Positions 39,310 to 48,659 of a stretch of DNA of 64,000 nt are shown here, piece by piece (within the stretch, counting starts at the first letter, position 1; each line of letters starts with the position of its first letter). Made by a program: the position numbers and the translations under genes. The DNA comes from Idiomarina piscisalsi (GTDB lineage: Bacteria; Pseudomonadota; Gammaproteobacteria; Enterobacterales; Alteromonadaceae). The notes under the pieces are model-generated. The model saw only the letters and a program-made list of their open reading frames with translations, had not been told where the DNA came from and searched no databases. Location: positions 2,232,001 to 2,296,000 of the forward strand of contig NZ_CP022133.1 of NCBI RefSeq assembly GCF_002211765.1, read 5' to 3'.

Positions 39310-40439
39310 GACTTACCTGCTGAATTTGCTTGTGCTGACAAAGTAGCGATTTTTTGTTCGATAAATTGCCGGGTTGGCTCATGAGTCACGCGTTGAAGCG
39401 CCTTCTGGTATGTACTTAAAGCGGCGTTACTGCCCTGTTGCTCTTGTGCGAGCGCCTTACCTACATACCAACGGCCTTCAGTAGGCTGCGCTTCTATCAA
39501 CCGCGTATAGGCGGTTTCCGCCACTTCATAGTGACCAGTGTCTTGCGCCAGCAGCGCCACTTTGTGTGAGTATCCAGGCTTATCCTGGGCGCTGGGCCAG
39601 TTTTTTAACAACACATTTAATGCCGCACCGGGTCTTGCTTCTCGCTCTAGAATACGCGCACTCAACATCCGAAAGTCGGTGTCCGTCCGGTCTCTCTGAA
39701 AGCCCACCTCTAATGTCGCTAACGCATCCGTTACTTTGTTGCGACCATATTGCAAGGCAGCCAACTGCTTACGCACTCGTTTATTATCAGGGGTGACGGC
39801 TAACGCCTGTCGCCAGTATTCTTCGGCCTGAGTTAAGCGCCCCTGTTGCTGAGCCTTCTCCGCTTTTTCAATGTTCTGTTGTGCAATTTGTTCAGGCGTC
39901 AGCTCAACTGACTTTTTTACAAAGACCGAATCATTCTCTGTACTCTTTTCTTCTGCTCTTTCCTGTGTTCTTTCCGGTACTTGTTCCGGCGGCTTTTCTG
40001 ATTGCGCTCCGGCTAATTGTTCAGTTTGCTTAAGCTCTGGCTCCTGAGACTCGCTTGGTTTATTGTCTGTGCGTGCTTCTAATTGTCTGACTGTCGCTCG
40101 CTTATCGGTATTAGCGATTTCAGGCTCATCAAGATTACTATTAAGCTCGCCATCATTAGACCTGGCTTCAGCCCGCGGACTTTCTGTCTGCGCCGGCTTC
40201 TGTTGAACTTTCTCAGGCTGCGGTGATTGTTCCGCTTCATACACCGTCATCGTTTGGCTGTCGTTTGCCGGCCAAAGTACAATACCAGCAGAGATACCAA
40301 CCACCGCCAGACCCAGTACTACCCAAGGAAGTTTCGTGCGAGGCTCTGAGCGCTCGACAGCACTACCGCCGGCTTCGCGGTCAAAGGGCTCTTGACCACG
40401 CTTGTCGAGGTCTTTCAGGACTTTATTAATCAAGCTCAT
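39306..40439 (-). CDS. mshN: MshN, TPR-containing MSHA biogenesis protein
   Basis: A 377-residue protein with a cytoplasmic N-terminus (MSLINKVLKDLDKRGQ), one transmembrane helix (about 42-60: WVVLGLAVVGISAGIVLW), a long Gln/Glu/Pro-rich linker (about 70-190), and TPR repeats from about 190 to the end. It probably works with MshM and the secretin in the envelope. The ATG at 40439 overlaps the mshM stop (ATGA); an upstream start would run into mshM. Confidence 0.9.
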   Translation of the reverse strand: MSLINKVLKDLDKRGQEPFDREAGGSAVERSEPRTKLPWVVLGLAVVGISAGIVLWPANDSQTMTVYEAEQSPQPEKVQQKPAQTESPRAEARSNDGELNSNLDEPEIANTDKRATVRQLEARTDNKPSESQEPELKQTEQLAGAQSEKPPEQVPERTQERAEEKSTENDSVFVKKSVELTPEQIAQQNIEKAEKAQQQGRLTQAEEYWRQALAVTPDNKRVRKQLAALQYGRNKVTDALATLEVGFQRDRTDTDFRMLSARILEREARPGAALNVLLKNWPSAQDKPGYSHKVALLAQDTGHYEVAETAYTRLIEAQPTEGRWYVGKALAQEQQGSNAALSTYQKALQRVTHEPTRQFIEQKIATLSAQANSAGKS

Positions 40440-41347
40440 AGTCCGCCCTCCGTGATTTGCCAATAGCCCATAGCCGCTATTAACAAACACATTGCGGCGA
40501 TACCAATGGTTAACGGCAGCCAACGCCCTGACTCCAGCCGAGTATCTTCGGTATCTTTCACCGCGAACCTAAGGTCATGATTCGTCAATTTATGACGCCC
40601 TTCACCGTAAGCAAGCAACATCATTTTATGGCACAACATATTCACTAACCGTGGTACGCCGCGACTGCACCGATGAATGTGTTTAATTAATTTCCAATTA
40701 AAAATAGGCGTACCTTTGTAGCCGGCAACCTGCATTCGATGCGCTATATAATCCGCCGTTTCTTCTGCGTTCATTGCCGTTAATTTGTGAGAAAAACTGA
40801 TGCGTTGGCGTAGCTGCCGAAACGCTTTTTGTGACAGTCGCTCGTCAAGCTCTGGCTGACCCAGCAACACGATATGCACCAACTTACGGCGTTCCGTTTC
40901 CAAATTAGAGAGCAGCCGCAACGCTTCAAGACTCTCTTCAGGCAACGCTTGCGCCTCATCGATAATAATAACGACCGACTGATCACTTTTGCTGATGTCT
41001 AAAAGTCGTTGCTGAAGGGCTCTGGCTAACTGCTGCTGATTAACGAGCTTGTCGGTCTCCACATCTAGCTCTTGTGCAATCGCCAGTCTGAGTTCGGCCG
41101 GGTCCAGGTAGGAGTCTGGCACATAGGCCGCTTTGAAAAAGTCGGGCATTTCATTGAGTAAACGCCGACATAATAAGGTTTTTCCGGTACCCACTTCGCC
41201 GGTGATTTTGATAAAACCCTCACCCGTTTTCAACGCAGTCAACACCACCTCAAAAGCCTCATGATGGCTTTTAAGATCGTAGTAGAACTGCGTGTTCGGC
41301 GTTATGGTAAAAGGCAGTTCGCGTAAGCCGTAGTGGTACAGGTACAT
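40436..41347 (-). CDS. mshM: MshM, ExeA-like AAA ATPase
   Basis: A 303-residue ATPase with Walker A GEVGTGKTLLCRRLL at about 50-64, Walker B VVIIIDEAQALP and a C-terminal transmembrane helix (LPLTIGIAAMCLLIAAMG). Its relative ExeA helps place the secretin in the outer membrane; a similar role with MshL is inferred. The starting motif YHYGLRELPFTITPNTQFYY is typical. It sits 5 bp downstream of mshL. Confidence 0.93.
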   Translation of the reverse strand: MYLYHYGLRELPFTITPNTQFYYDLKSHHEAFEVVLTALKTGEGFIKITGEVGTGKTLLCRRLLNEMPDFFKAAYVPDSYLDPAELRLAIAQELDVETDKLVNQQQLARALQQRLLDISKSDQSVVIIIDEAQALPEESLEALRLLSNLETERRKLVHIVLLGQPELDERLSQKAFRQLRQRISFSHKLTAMNAEETADYIAHRMQVAGYKGTPIFNWKLIKHIHRCSRGVPRLVNMLCHKMMLLAYGEGRHKLTNHDLRFAVKDTEDTRLESGRWLPLTIGIAAMCLLIAAMGYWQITEGGL

Positions 41348-41352
41348 ACTCG

Positions 41353-43026
41353 CTATTGCTCAATATCCGGAAACCATTCATTCAACAGCTCACGAGAGCG
41401 TTTAAGCTCATCGCGCCAGGTATCAACTCCAACCACGGTTGGTTTCAACAGGATCACCAACTCCTTTTTCTCCTGACGATTACGACGGTTCGTAAAAAGC
41501 TCACCTAGCAGTGGAATATCACCCAAAAGCGGCACTTTACCCACTTCTTCTGAATTCACAGTTTGCATGAGGCCGCCCAGTACAACAATTTCACCATTGC
41601 GCGCTTTAACAATAGTGTCTGATTCGCGGATATTGCTGCGCGCCAGCGGCAATACGAGCTCACCATCGGTTAAGGTAATGACTTTTTGTTGCTCTTCTGT
41701 TTCAACAACTGACGGGTGTACGTGAAGGATGACCTCACCGTCGTCGCTAATTTGCGGGGTAACATCTAACGATATCCCGGAGAAGAACGGCGTTAAGTCG
41801 ACATTTGAGTTGGATACAGCGGCGCCGCTGCCACCGGCAAGGTTCGTCGTAGAGTCGACGTTCGTTACGTAGTATTCATCTTCGCCAATTTTGATAACGG
41901 CTTTTTGGTTATTTGAGGCACTAACACGTGGGTTAGACAGAACCTGCACGGTGCCTTGGGTTTGCAGCATTTCTATCATGCCGTTAAAGCCATTCGCTTC
42001 ATCACTGTAGCTAAGGCCAAACAAACCACCGATAGCTGCGGAGGTCGCATTACTTGGCGTAACGCCGTTAAATTCGACATCAAAACCCGCACTACCCGAT
42101 GCCAAATCACTCCAGTTAATCCCCTGCTGATAACCGTCATTCAGAGTCACCTCTATGATCCGGGCTTCCAGTATCACCTGACGTTGCAAACGACTTTCAA
42201 GAGTGTCAATAAAGTCACCCACCGCTCGTAACTTATCTGGTGAAGCCGTAACGCTGACAATACCCGCCTGCGGTGACAAAACGACATTGCCGCCACCAAT
42301 AATGCCCTCAATCACTTCTTTTAGATCGCCCCACAAGTCTGTTTCAGACTGAGTGTTGATGCTGGAGCCGTTGCCTTGAAGCTGCTGACTTGTACGATTG
42401 TAATTACCGTTCTCGTCACCGAATAGTGGCGTTCCATTAGAGTTTACGGCACTTGAGTTATTGCGGTTGTTTCCCCCAAAGCGATTATTATCGCGCTCTT
42501 CGCTCACGCCACCGCCGGATATTTCCGTTTGCGACATGCCAAAGCGTTTTAACGACAAGTAATCGAGCGAGAACGTTTTTGTACGCACACCCGCGGGGTA
42601 AACCTGAATGGTTCTCCCCTGACGGCGAATCTCAAAACCATAAATGTCCTGAACCGCACTCAAGGTTTCATTGAGCGTCACGTCTTTAAGGCTCAGTGAA
42701 ATAGAGCCTGAAACGTCCGGATGTACCAGCATGTTATAAGGCGTATCAGCGGCCAAACCATAGAAGAATTGTTTCGCATCAATATCCTCCGCCTGCAGCA
42801 CAAAACGGTCTTCTTCGAGAAGCTCAATACCCTGTTGCTGCTGCGCACTAACGTCTTGACGTAAGTACTCACTGACCGCCGTTGGCATGCCTTCCTGCCG
42901 CGCCGGCGCCACTGCGTTAGCTTGACTGTCGGGCGTCATGGCTTCCTTTTGTTTATTTGGAGTATACCCCGGTTGATACGCGCATCCCGCTAAGGCGACA
43001 CCCATTGCCAGCAATAGTATTCTCAT
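41353..43026 (-). CDS. mshL: MshL, outer-membrane secretin lipoprotein
   Basis: A 557-residue secretin forming the outer-membrane pore for the pilus. The signal peptide ends in the lipobox LAGC with Cys 15 lipidated. An N-terminal STN-like domain (about 85-150), a Ser/Asn-rich linker (about 180-230), and the secretin domain (about 285-545) follow, with VQVLSNPRVSASNNQKAVIK and the C-terminal VVLGGLMQ-PLLGDIPLLGELF signature. Its ATG overlaps the mshK stop by four bases. Confidence 0.95.
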   Translation of the reverse strand: MRILLLAMGVALAGCAYQPGYTPNKQKEAMTPDSQANAVAPARQEGMPTAVSEYLRQDVSAQQQQGIELLEEDRFVLQAEDIDAKQFFYGLAADTPYNMLVHPDVSGSISLSLKDVTLNETLSAVQDIYGFEIRRQGRTIQVYPAGVRTKTFSLDYLSLKRFGMSQTEISGGGVSEERDNNRFGGNNRNNSSAVNSNGTPLFGDENGNYNRTSQQLQGNGSSINTQSETDLWGDLKEVIEGIIGGGNVVLSPQAGIVSVTASPDKLRAVGDFIDTLESRLQRQVILEARIIEVTLNDGYQQGINWSDLASGSAGFDVEFNGVTPSNATSAAIGGLFGLSYSDEANGFNGMIEMLQTQGTVQVLSNPRVSASNNQKAVIKIGEDEYYVTNVDSTTNLAGGSGAAVSNSNVDLTPFFSGISLDVTPQISDDGEVILHVHPSVVETEEQQKVITLTDGELVLPLARSNIRESDTIVKARNGEIVVLGGLMQTVNSEEVGKVPLLGDIPLLGELFTNRRNRQEKKELVILLKPTVVGVDTWRDELKRSRELLNEWFPDIEQ

Positions 43027-43358
43027 TGTTCAGCTCCCGACTTCAACTCCGTTAGCGGCTGAAAAACATTCAACGTAATACGCTCACCACTTCGGTTTAA
43101 ATTCACTTTATTCGGTAATATTTCTGACACCGTAAAACCGGCAATGGTATTGCCCTCTCGCAAAGGCGTACCATTAATAATGGCCAGTTTCTTAACGTCA
43201 GAATAGATAATTTGTGTCAGCTGAATATCCGCAACTTCAGCCAATGCTAATGACGGCTCCACATTCACAGGCGGCCGTGTTGGGTCCTTTTTCTGGGCAC
43301 TGACGCTTGTAACCGACCCTACCAACAATATCAGAACAACACCTAACCATTTAACCAC
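43023..43358 (-). CDS. mshK: MshK, PilP-like MSHA biogenesis protein
   Basis: A 111-residue protein with a signal peptide (VKWLGVVLILLVGSVTSVSA) and a small periplasmic domain with KDPTRPP and LTQIIYSDVKKLAIING, which resembles the homology region of PilP/GspC that touches the secretin. The start is GTG with AAGGAG upstream, 8 bases inside mshJ. Confidence 0.85.
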   Translation of the reverse strand: MVKWLGVVLILLVGSVTSVSAQKKDPTRPPVNVEPSLALAEVADIQLTQIIYSDVKKLAIINGTPLREGNTIAGFTVSEILPNKVNLNRSGERITLNVFQPLTELKSGAEQ

Positions 43359-43983
43359 TGATAAACTCCTTGTCGGTACTCAGCAAATGCCACTCCAGAG
43401 TTATCTGCCCTTGGGGGTAACGTTTAACCTGATAATCAAAGTGAGCCCAAATGACATTTGGGTGCTGGCTTTGCAGCGCTCTCACAAACGCTAAAACGTC
43501 AAAATAGGTACCAGTAAATACAGCTTCTACCGCATGCTCATAAAGTGCAATACTTCCTGTTTCAAAGACTTTACGCGGCTCTTTAGCGGTCAAACTCTGT
43601 ATTTCTAAAGCGTCCGACGTATTCAAAACGCTGTTCAGAAATTCTCTGCGCTGCGAAACTTCTTGTAAGGTTGCACTATTTTCTACCGACTGCCGCGCAT
43701 TACTTGCCGACATCTGCAGTTGCTTTATCTCCTGTCTTAGCGGCTCGTTAATGTCCTCATCGAACTCGCCTTCCAGCTCACCCACCGCCGAAAGAACCTG
43801 CTCAATTTGCTGATTCAAACGTTTATTTTCAGCGCTAAGAGCTGCAGCTCTCTCCAGATCCGGCATTATGACGTAGCTCAGCATTGGCAACACTGTCAGC
43901 AAAACAGCGGCAGCCGCTATCATGACTCGCTGTCGTGCCGGGAGCGTGCCAAAACTTTCTTCTAAATACTGCCAACGGTTCAT
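43351..43983 (-). CDS. mshJ: MshJ, PilO-like MSHA biogenesis protein
   Basis: A 210-residue bitopic protein with a transmembrane helix at about 21-41, a coiled coil (about 45-120) and a ferredoxin-like periplasmic domain. It corresponds to PilO/GspM, part of the inner-membrane alignment complex with MshI and MshI2. Its ATG overlaps the mshI2 stop as ATGA. Confidence 0.88.
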   Translation of the reverse strand: MNRWQYLEESFGTLPARQRVMIAAAAVLLTVLPMLSYVIMPDLERAAALSAENKRLNQQIEQVLSAVGELEGEFDEDINEPLRQEIKQLQMSASNARQSVENSATLQEVSQRREFLNSVLNTSDALEIQSLTAKEPRKVFETGSIALYEHAVEAVFTGTYFDVLAFVRALQSQHPNVIWAHFDYQVKRYPQGQITLEWHLLSTDKEFISG

Positions 43984-44582
43984 TCTTCTGCTGGCTCCTC
44001 ACGTCTTTCGGTACGCAGTTGAAAAGACTGGTAGCCTTCTTCGCTACGTGACAGTTCAACAACCGCAAAGCGTTTACTAGCTAATAATTCGGACTCGTCA
44101 AACTTATCCATCCATGACACTAGCTTTTCTGTATCCGTTGCGTAACCCTTTAGATATATCTTTTCCCCGTCTAGCCCAAAGCGTTCTAACCAAACGCCTT
44201 GTGGAGTAATGTCCGACAGCTCACTCAATAATGAAGCAACCGCCGAGGACTCAGACGCTTCAAAGTCACTGATACTTTGTCGAAACGTTCGTGCATCCTG
44301 AATGTAAGCTTGCAACTCAGCTTTCTTAGAGACCAGTTCAGGGCTCTGTTTACGGTTACTTAAACGGTCACGTAAAGACGTCAGTTGATTATTGGCGACA
44401 TTAAGTCGCTCTGTCAGCTCATTATTTGTACCTCGTGTCTGACTGTGTTGCCAACCGGAAAAAATCATTAATGTAAAAACCACGACCACCAAGGCAACCA
44501 GCCCTGTCGCTAATTTAGCAAGTGTGAGCCGCTGTTGGACCGGTACCAAGTCGCCCCGATATAAATTAACGCTTTGCTTCAT
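43980..44582 (-). CDS. MshI2, PilN-like MSHA biogenesis protein
   Basis: A 200-residue bitopic protein whose short cytoplasmic N-terminus begins KQSVNLYRGDLVPVQQRLTL; the NLY motif is the PilN element that docks onto PilM. One transmembrane helix (about 26-46), a coiled coil and a small globular domain with GVWLERFGLDGEKIYLKGYA follow. It overlaps mshI and mshJ by four bases each. Confidence 0.88.
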   Translation of the reverse strand: MKQSVNLYRGDLVPVQQRLTLAKLATGLVALVVVVFTLMIFSGWQHSQTRGTNNELTERLNVANNQLTSLRDRLSNRKQSPELVSKKAELQAYIQDARTFRQSISDFEASESSAVASLLSELSDITPQGVWLERFGLDGEKIYLKGYATDTEKLVSWMDKFDESELLASKRFAVVELSRSEEGYQSFQLRTERREEPAEE

Positions 44583-45490
44583 ACCCGCAACTCCTCGAAT
44601 ACGGCGAGGCCAGGCAAGTCTGTAAAATCACCTTCTATTAATTCTTGCGTCCACTGCGGATAACGGTAAACGTCGCACTCGACCGCCAGCATTTGCGATA
44701 CATTTTTTACCACAACCCCTGGCTTTACATGTTCAATGGCAATATGAATGTGCTTTATGGGTGCTTGCCTTAAGTGACTCTCGAAATAATCGACTGATCG
44801 TTGCAGTTCCGTCGCCAGCGGCTCCAATGCTCCCGCCTCTATTTCCTCTTCGGTATAAGCGTCTATCGCAGCAACACCACGCAAAAGACGCGTAAACAAC
44901 AGTCCCTTCGAGGTGTAAATTTGAGTTAGGTAATGCCCTTCCTGGGTTTGATAAATGACCATTTCCGGATGTGCGGGCGGCTTAATTAGGCTAGGCAACG
45001 TCAGTTCAGAAACGGTAATGGCGACTAACGACAAGTCGCTTTCAGCAAAAAAGTCCACCCAAGGTCTCAGTAAACTCTTGCTTGCGGCTACCGCTACAAT
45101 CTTATCCTGACCGGTTGGTTGTTCTGGAAATTCATAATAATCCGCAACAATATCGCTGGCAGATAACGAAACCAGATCATTTAAGCTGTACTTCAAACTT
45201 TCAGCGATTTCTTCCGGATCGACCATCGGTCGATCAACCAGCACAGACTCATAACAATCAGAACCTAATACCAATGATACCGAGGCATCTTTTAACGAAA
45301 GACGCTTGTATTTTTTAAGAATATGAACTGCTTTTTCAATAAGGCTGCCGGGAGTCGCGTCTTCTTGGTCATTCACAATGAGCTCGCACTTCCCTGCGTG
45401 ACTTTTTGCGACTAATAAACGCACACTTTTTTGCGTAATTTGGAAGCAAACGTGATGAGCATTTTGTTTCTGTTGCGTAAATCCAAACAC
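44579..45490 (-). CDS. mshI: MshI, PilM-like actin-fold MSHA protein
   Basis: The first gene of the 17-gene MSHA run. The 303-residue cytoplasmic protein has the PilM/actin-like fold (SVRLLVAKSHAGKCE near the start, ASVSLVLGSDCYESVLVDRP), but the nucleotide-binding motifs are weak, as in other MshI proteins. It would pair with the NLY motif of MshI2. The start is GTG, with AAGG about 12 bases upstream. A perfect TATAAT lies about 60 bp upstream. The mshH/csrD gene that precedes mshI in Vibrio is absent. Confidence 0.88.
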   Translation of the reverse strand: MFGFTQQKQNAHHVCFQITQKSVRLLVAKSHAGKCELIVNDQEDATPGSLIEKAVHILKKYKRLSLKDASVSLVLGSDCYESVLVDRPMVDPEEIAESLKYSLNDLVSLSASDIVADYYEFPEQPTGQDKIVAVAASKSLLRPWVDFFAESDLSLVAITVSELTLPSLIKPPAHPEMVIYQTQEGHYLTQIYTSKGLLFTRLLRGVAAIDAYTEEEIEAGALEPLATELQRSVDYFESHLRQAPIKHIHIAIEHVKPGVVVKNVSQMLAVECDVYRYPQWTQELIEGDFTDLPGLAVFEELRV

Positions 45491-45546
45491 CCGGCAACAC
45501 CTTTTAATTATTTTTACAGCATCTTATCAGAATCGTTGTAAAGCAC

Positions 45547-45574
45547 ATTATAAAATGCACTGCACACACACAAA
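45547..45574 (-). promoter_or_regulatory. Promoter candidate for the MSHA operon
   Basis: On the minus strand a perfect TATAAT (45547-45552) lies 16 bp from TTTGTG (45569-45574), about 57 bp upstream of the mshI start in the 126-bp gap behind pyrC. A GTGTGTGTG run overlaps the -35. Nothing comparable was seen between any later genes of the run. Confidence 0.6.
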
Positions 45575-45616
45575 CATAACTAATGTCATAACCCGTTTTT
45601 CTAAGGTCTGCCGTCA

Positions 45617-46657
45617 CTAACGCTTCACTTGCCAGTTCAGCGGTTCACCGGCCCAATACGGCACCATAGGTCCATTTGCGGTATCCACCGTTGCCGGCAC
45701 CTGCCAAGGCTCTTTAATCAGAGTCAATTCGCTGGTATTTCTTGGCATACGGTAAAAGTCTGCACCAAAGCCACTGGCGAAGTCGGCCAGCTTATCCAGC
45801 GCACCATGCGCATCGAAAAACTCAGCGTAGAGTTCAATAGCGGCTGGCGCCGAGTAACAGCCCGCGCAACCACAAGCGGTTTCTTTCTTGTCTTGTGTAT
45901 GTGGTGCAGAGTCGGTTCCCAAAAAGAATTTAGGGTTCCCCGATAAGGCGGCTCGTTGCAGCTCCATTTGGTGAGAGCGGCGTTTTAAAATAGGCAGGCA
46001 ATAATTATGTGGACGAACACCGCCCACCAACAAGTCATTGCGGTTCATGAGCAAATGCTGTGGCGTCATCGTTGCAGCCACATACTCAGACGACTCTTCA
46101 ACAAAGGCAACTGCGTCTGCGGTGGTAATATGCTCCAGTACCAAACGCAATTGGGGGAATTTTTCAGTAATAGGCCGTAAATGGCGGTCAATAAAAACTT
46201 TCTCACGATCGAAAATATCCACGTCGGCATCCGTTACTTCGCCGTGCACCAACAGCGGTACCTCGTGTTGCTGCATGGCTTCCAACACTGGTGCCAGCGC
46301 GTCAACCGACTTAACCCCGGCCGCGGAATTGGTTGTTGCCCCAGACGGGTACAGTTTAAAGCCAATGATATGCTCGTTGACAGCCGCTTCGGCAACCAGA
46401 CCGGGTGTCGTTTCAGCAGTAAGGTAAAGTGCCATCATAGGCTGAAACGTTTGTCCTTCCGGCAGCTGCTTTAGTATGCGCTCACGATAAGCCATCGCTG
46501 CTTCAACGGTTGTTACCGGCGGCACTAGGTTGGGCATAATAACCGCGCGGTTAAACACCGCTGCGGAAGCCGGTACGGTGGTTGCTAACATCGCCTCGTC
46601 ACGCAGGTGCAAGTGCCAGTCATCGGGGGTTGGAATTGTGAAAGTTTGCATAGTCAT
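45617..46657 (-). CDS. pyrC: Dihydroorotase PyrC
   Basis: A 346-residue zinc amidohydrolase that cyclises N-carbamoyl-aspartate to dihydroorotate in pyrimidine synthesis. The short class II form is indicated by DDWHLHLRD at residues about 12-20, the carbamylated Lys in IGFKLYPSGATTNS, the metal His residues in LVHGEV and LEHITT, and GTDSAPH near residue 250. Start is the first or third codon (both ATG). The gene lies upstream of the MSHA promoter with no clear terminator between. Confidence 0.96.
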   Translation of the reverse strand: MTMQTFTIPTPDDWHLHLRDEAMLATTVPASAAVFNRAVIMPNLVPPVTTVEAAMAYRERILKQLPEGQTFQPMMALYLTAETTPGLVAEAAVNEHIIGFKLYPSGATTNSAAGVKSVDALAPVLEAMQQHEVPLLVHGEVTDADVDIFDREKVFIDRHLRPITEKFPQLRLVLEHITTADAVAFVEESSEYVAATMTPQHLLMNRNDLLVGGVRPHNYCLPILKRRSHQMELQRAALSGNPKFFLGTDSAPHTQDKKETACGCAGCYSAPAAIELYAEFFDAHGALDKLADFASGFGADFYRMPRNTSELTLIKEPWQVPATVDTANGPMVPYWAGEPLNWQVKR

Positions 46658-46706
46658 ACGCCACTGAAAAATGATGCCCTATTGTAGCGTATTATTCCGT
46701 CGCTTG

Positions 46707-47288
46707 TTAGCGCAGCTGCATGGCCTCTTTCCAGTGCTTTCGGCAGCAAGACACGTAACGGTCGTTGCCGCCTATGGCTATTTGTTGCCCCATGCGAACC
46801 GCATTCCCCTGCTCGTCAACTCGCAACGACATCGTGGCTTTGCGCCCGCAATGGCAAATGGTTTTCATCTCCACAAGCTTGTCGGCAACGGCCAATAACA
46901 CCGCACTGCCCGGAAATGCGCTACCAAAGGCATCGGTACGAATGCCGTAACACATAACGGGAATGTCATCGGAATCAGTCAGGGTCGTCAATTGCCAAAC
47001 TTGTTGCTCGGTTAAAAACTGGGCTTCGTCAATCAAAACGCAGTCAATTGCTTTACGCTGATGCTCCTGTCGAACAAGCTCGGTTAAGTCGCACTTATGG
47101 GTAAAAGACAGTGCTTTGCGGTCAATACCTAAACGTGATGCGATTTTGCCGTGCCCGGCTCTATCGTCGACCGCCGGCGTCATTAGCAAGACATGCTGCT
47201 CACGCTCTTCATAATTATGCGCTACTTGCAGTAATGACGTGCTTTTACCCGCATTCATGGCGGAGTAGGTGAAATAAAGTGAAGCCAT
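46707..47288 (-). CDS. tdk: Thymidine kinase
   Basis: A 193-residue type II thymidine kinase salvaging thymidine to dTMP. Visible are the P-loop SAMNAGKSTSLLQ (about 9-21), the VLIDEAQFL Walker B, and the structural zinc cysteines in ICHCGRKA and VSCCRKH. The length is normal. It is followed by pyrC after 49 bp and is divergent from the adenosine deaminase gene. Confidence 0.96.
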   Translation of the reverse strand: MASLYFTYSAMNAGKSTSLLQVAHNYEEREQHVLLMTPAVDDRAGHGKIASRLGIDRKALSFTHKCDLTELVRQEHQRKAIDCVLIDEAQFLTEQQVWQLTTLTDSDDIPVMCYGIRTDAFGSAFPGSAVLLAVADKLVEMKTICHCGRKATMSLRVDEQGNAVRMGQQIAIGGNDRYVSCCRKHWKEAMQLR

Positions 47289-47390
47289 TTCTATTCTTGT
47301 TATTTTTAATACGCTGTCGGAATTGATGCAGAGATTAGCACGATTTTATGCCAAAATGTGACAAAGCAACGCAATTCAGGAGCTCTTCCC
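47289..47390. promoter_or_regulatory. Divergent promoter region, tdk / adenosine deaminase
   Basis: In this 102-bp gap the plus strand has TTGATG about 17 bp before TTATGC, and the minus strand has TTGCTT about 15 bp before TAAAAT. Both are approximate. An AGGAG site precedes the deaminase ATG. Confidence 0.3.
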
Positions 47391-48617
47391 ATGCACTACT
47401 CCCCCGAATTTATTAAAGCCATTCCCAAGGCAGACTTGCACCTGCACCTAGACGGTAGCTTACGTGCCAGTAGCCTTGTCGATATGGCAAAGCGCTCGGG
47501 TATTGAACTTCCCAGCTATACCGAAGAAGGCTTGTTCGAAAAGGTATTTAAGTCGCACTACAACAATTTGGGTGAATATCTCAATGGCTTTCAGTACACC
47601 TGCGCGGTACTGCGTGACCTCGAAAACTTAGAGCAAGCCTCTTATGAATTGGCGGTTGATAATCAGGAAGAAGGCGTTAATTACATAGAGGTTCGGTTCG
47701 CGCCGCAGCTACTGATGGATCCGAGTAAGGGCGTTACCTTCGATACCATTATGCACGTGGTTAATGACGGCTTATCGCGGGCGAAGAAAGAGTACAACAA
47801 TCGTTCGGACGTTAAAAACGGCGATAAGCCTCCGTTTGACTACGGCATTATTAACTGCGCCATGCGCATGTTCGGCAAAAAAGGATTTTCGCCCTATTAC
47901 ACACAAATATTTCAGTTGATGCGCGACTTTGAACCGATGCAAGTGATTAAAACGGCAGCAATGGATTTAGTGCGCGCCAGCGTTCGCATGCGCGACGAAG
48001 AAGGTATGCCGATAGTTGGACTGGACATTGCCGGTCAGGAAATTGGTTACCCCGCCGGTGAATTTAAAGAGGTGTATGAATACGCGCACGAGAACTTTTT
48101 ACTGAAAACCGTGCATGCGGGTGAAGCTTATGGCGCGGAGAGTATCTTTGAAGCGTTAACCAAATGTCATGCTGACCGACTGGGTCACGGATATTCATTG
48201 TTCTCGCCAGAAATGACCGAGGATCCGTCCATTGAGGACCCCAAAGCCTACGGTGAGAGTTTGGCTTCTTATATTGCTGACCGCCGCATTGCAGTGGAGG
48301 TATGTTTAACCAGTAATTTACAAACAAACCCAGCTATTGGTGACATTAAAAATCATAACTTTAAGCACATGCTGGACAATCGTTTAGCCACTATTATTTG
48401 TACCGACAACCGTTTGGTGTCTCGCACAACGGTCAGTAACGAATACCAACTGGCACTGGATAACTTTGATATTTCATTGAAACGCTTAAAGGACATTGTC
48501 GCTTACGGCTTTAAAAAGAACTTTTTCCCGGGACGTTATGTTGAGAAGCGTGAATACGCCAAGCAGAACCTGGCGTATTTTGACAAGGTAGTCGAGCAGT
48601 TTGGACTCAGCGAATAG
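47391..48617 (+). CDS. Adenosine deaminase family protein
   Basis: A 408-residue zinc amidohydrolase predicted to deaminate adenosine or a related nucleoside. Zinc and catalytic residues are visible: H17 and H19 (LHLHLDGS), H242 and E245 (VHAGE), H266 (LGHG) and D339. The residue after that Asp is Asn 340 (CTDNRLVS), where animal and E. coli enzymes have a second Asp that binds the substrate. A 60-residue insert (about 120-180) makes it longer than the usual 330-350. The ATG at 47391 has AGGAG 8 bases upstream; an in-frame GTG at 47358 has no such site. I give no gene symbol because the substrate is uncertain. Confidence 0.85.
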   Translation: MHYSPEFIKAIPKADLHLHLDGSLRASSLVDMAKRSGIELPSYTEEGLFEKVFKSHYNNLGEYLNGFQYTCAVLRDLENLEQASYELAVDNQEEGVNYIEVRFAPQLLMDPSKGVTFDTIMHVVNDGLSRAKKEYNNRSDVKNGDKPPFDYGIINCAMRMFGKKGFSPYYTQIFQLMRDFEPMQVIKTAAMDLVRASVRMRDEEGMPIVGLDIAGQEIGYPAGEFKEVYEYAHENFLLKTVHAGEAYGAESIFEALTKCHADRLGHGYSLFSPEMTEDPSIEDPKAYGESLASYIADRRIAVEVCLTSNLQTNPAIGDIKNHNFKHMLDNRLATIICTDNRLVSRTTVSNEYQLALDNFDISLKRLKDIVAYGFKKNFFPGRYVEKREYAKQNLAYFDKVVEQFGLSE

Positions 48618-48632
48618 CTCATAGAAAGTAGA

Positions 48633-48659
48633 AAGCCGCATTCAGTGCGGCTTTTATAT
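48633..48659. terminator. Bidirectional terminator between the deaminase gene and ssb
   Basis: AAAGCCGCA (48633-48641) and TGCGGCTTT (48647-48655) form a perfect 9-bp stem with a 5-base loop, followed by T bases on the plus strand. The A run on the left gives a T run on the minus strand, so it can serve both convergent genes. Confidence 0.85.
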
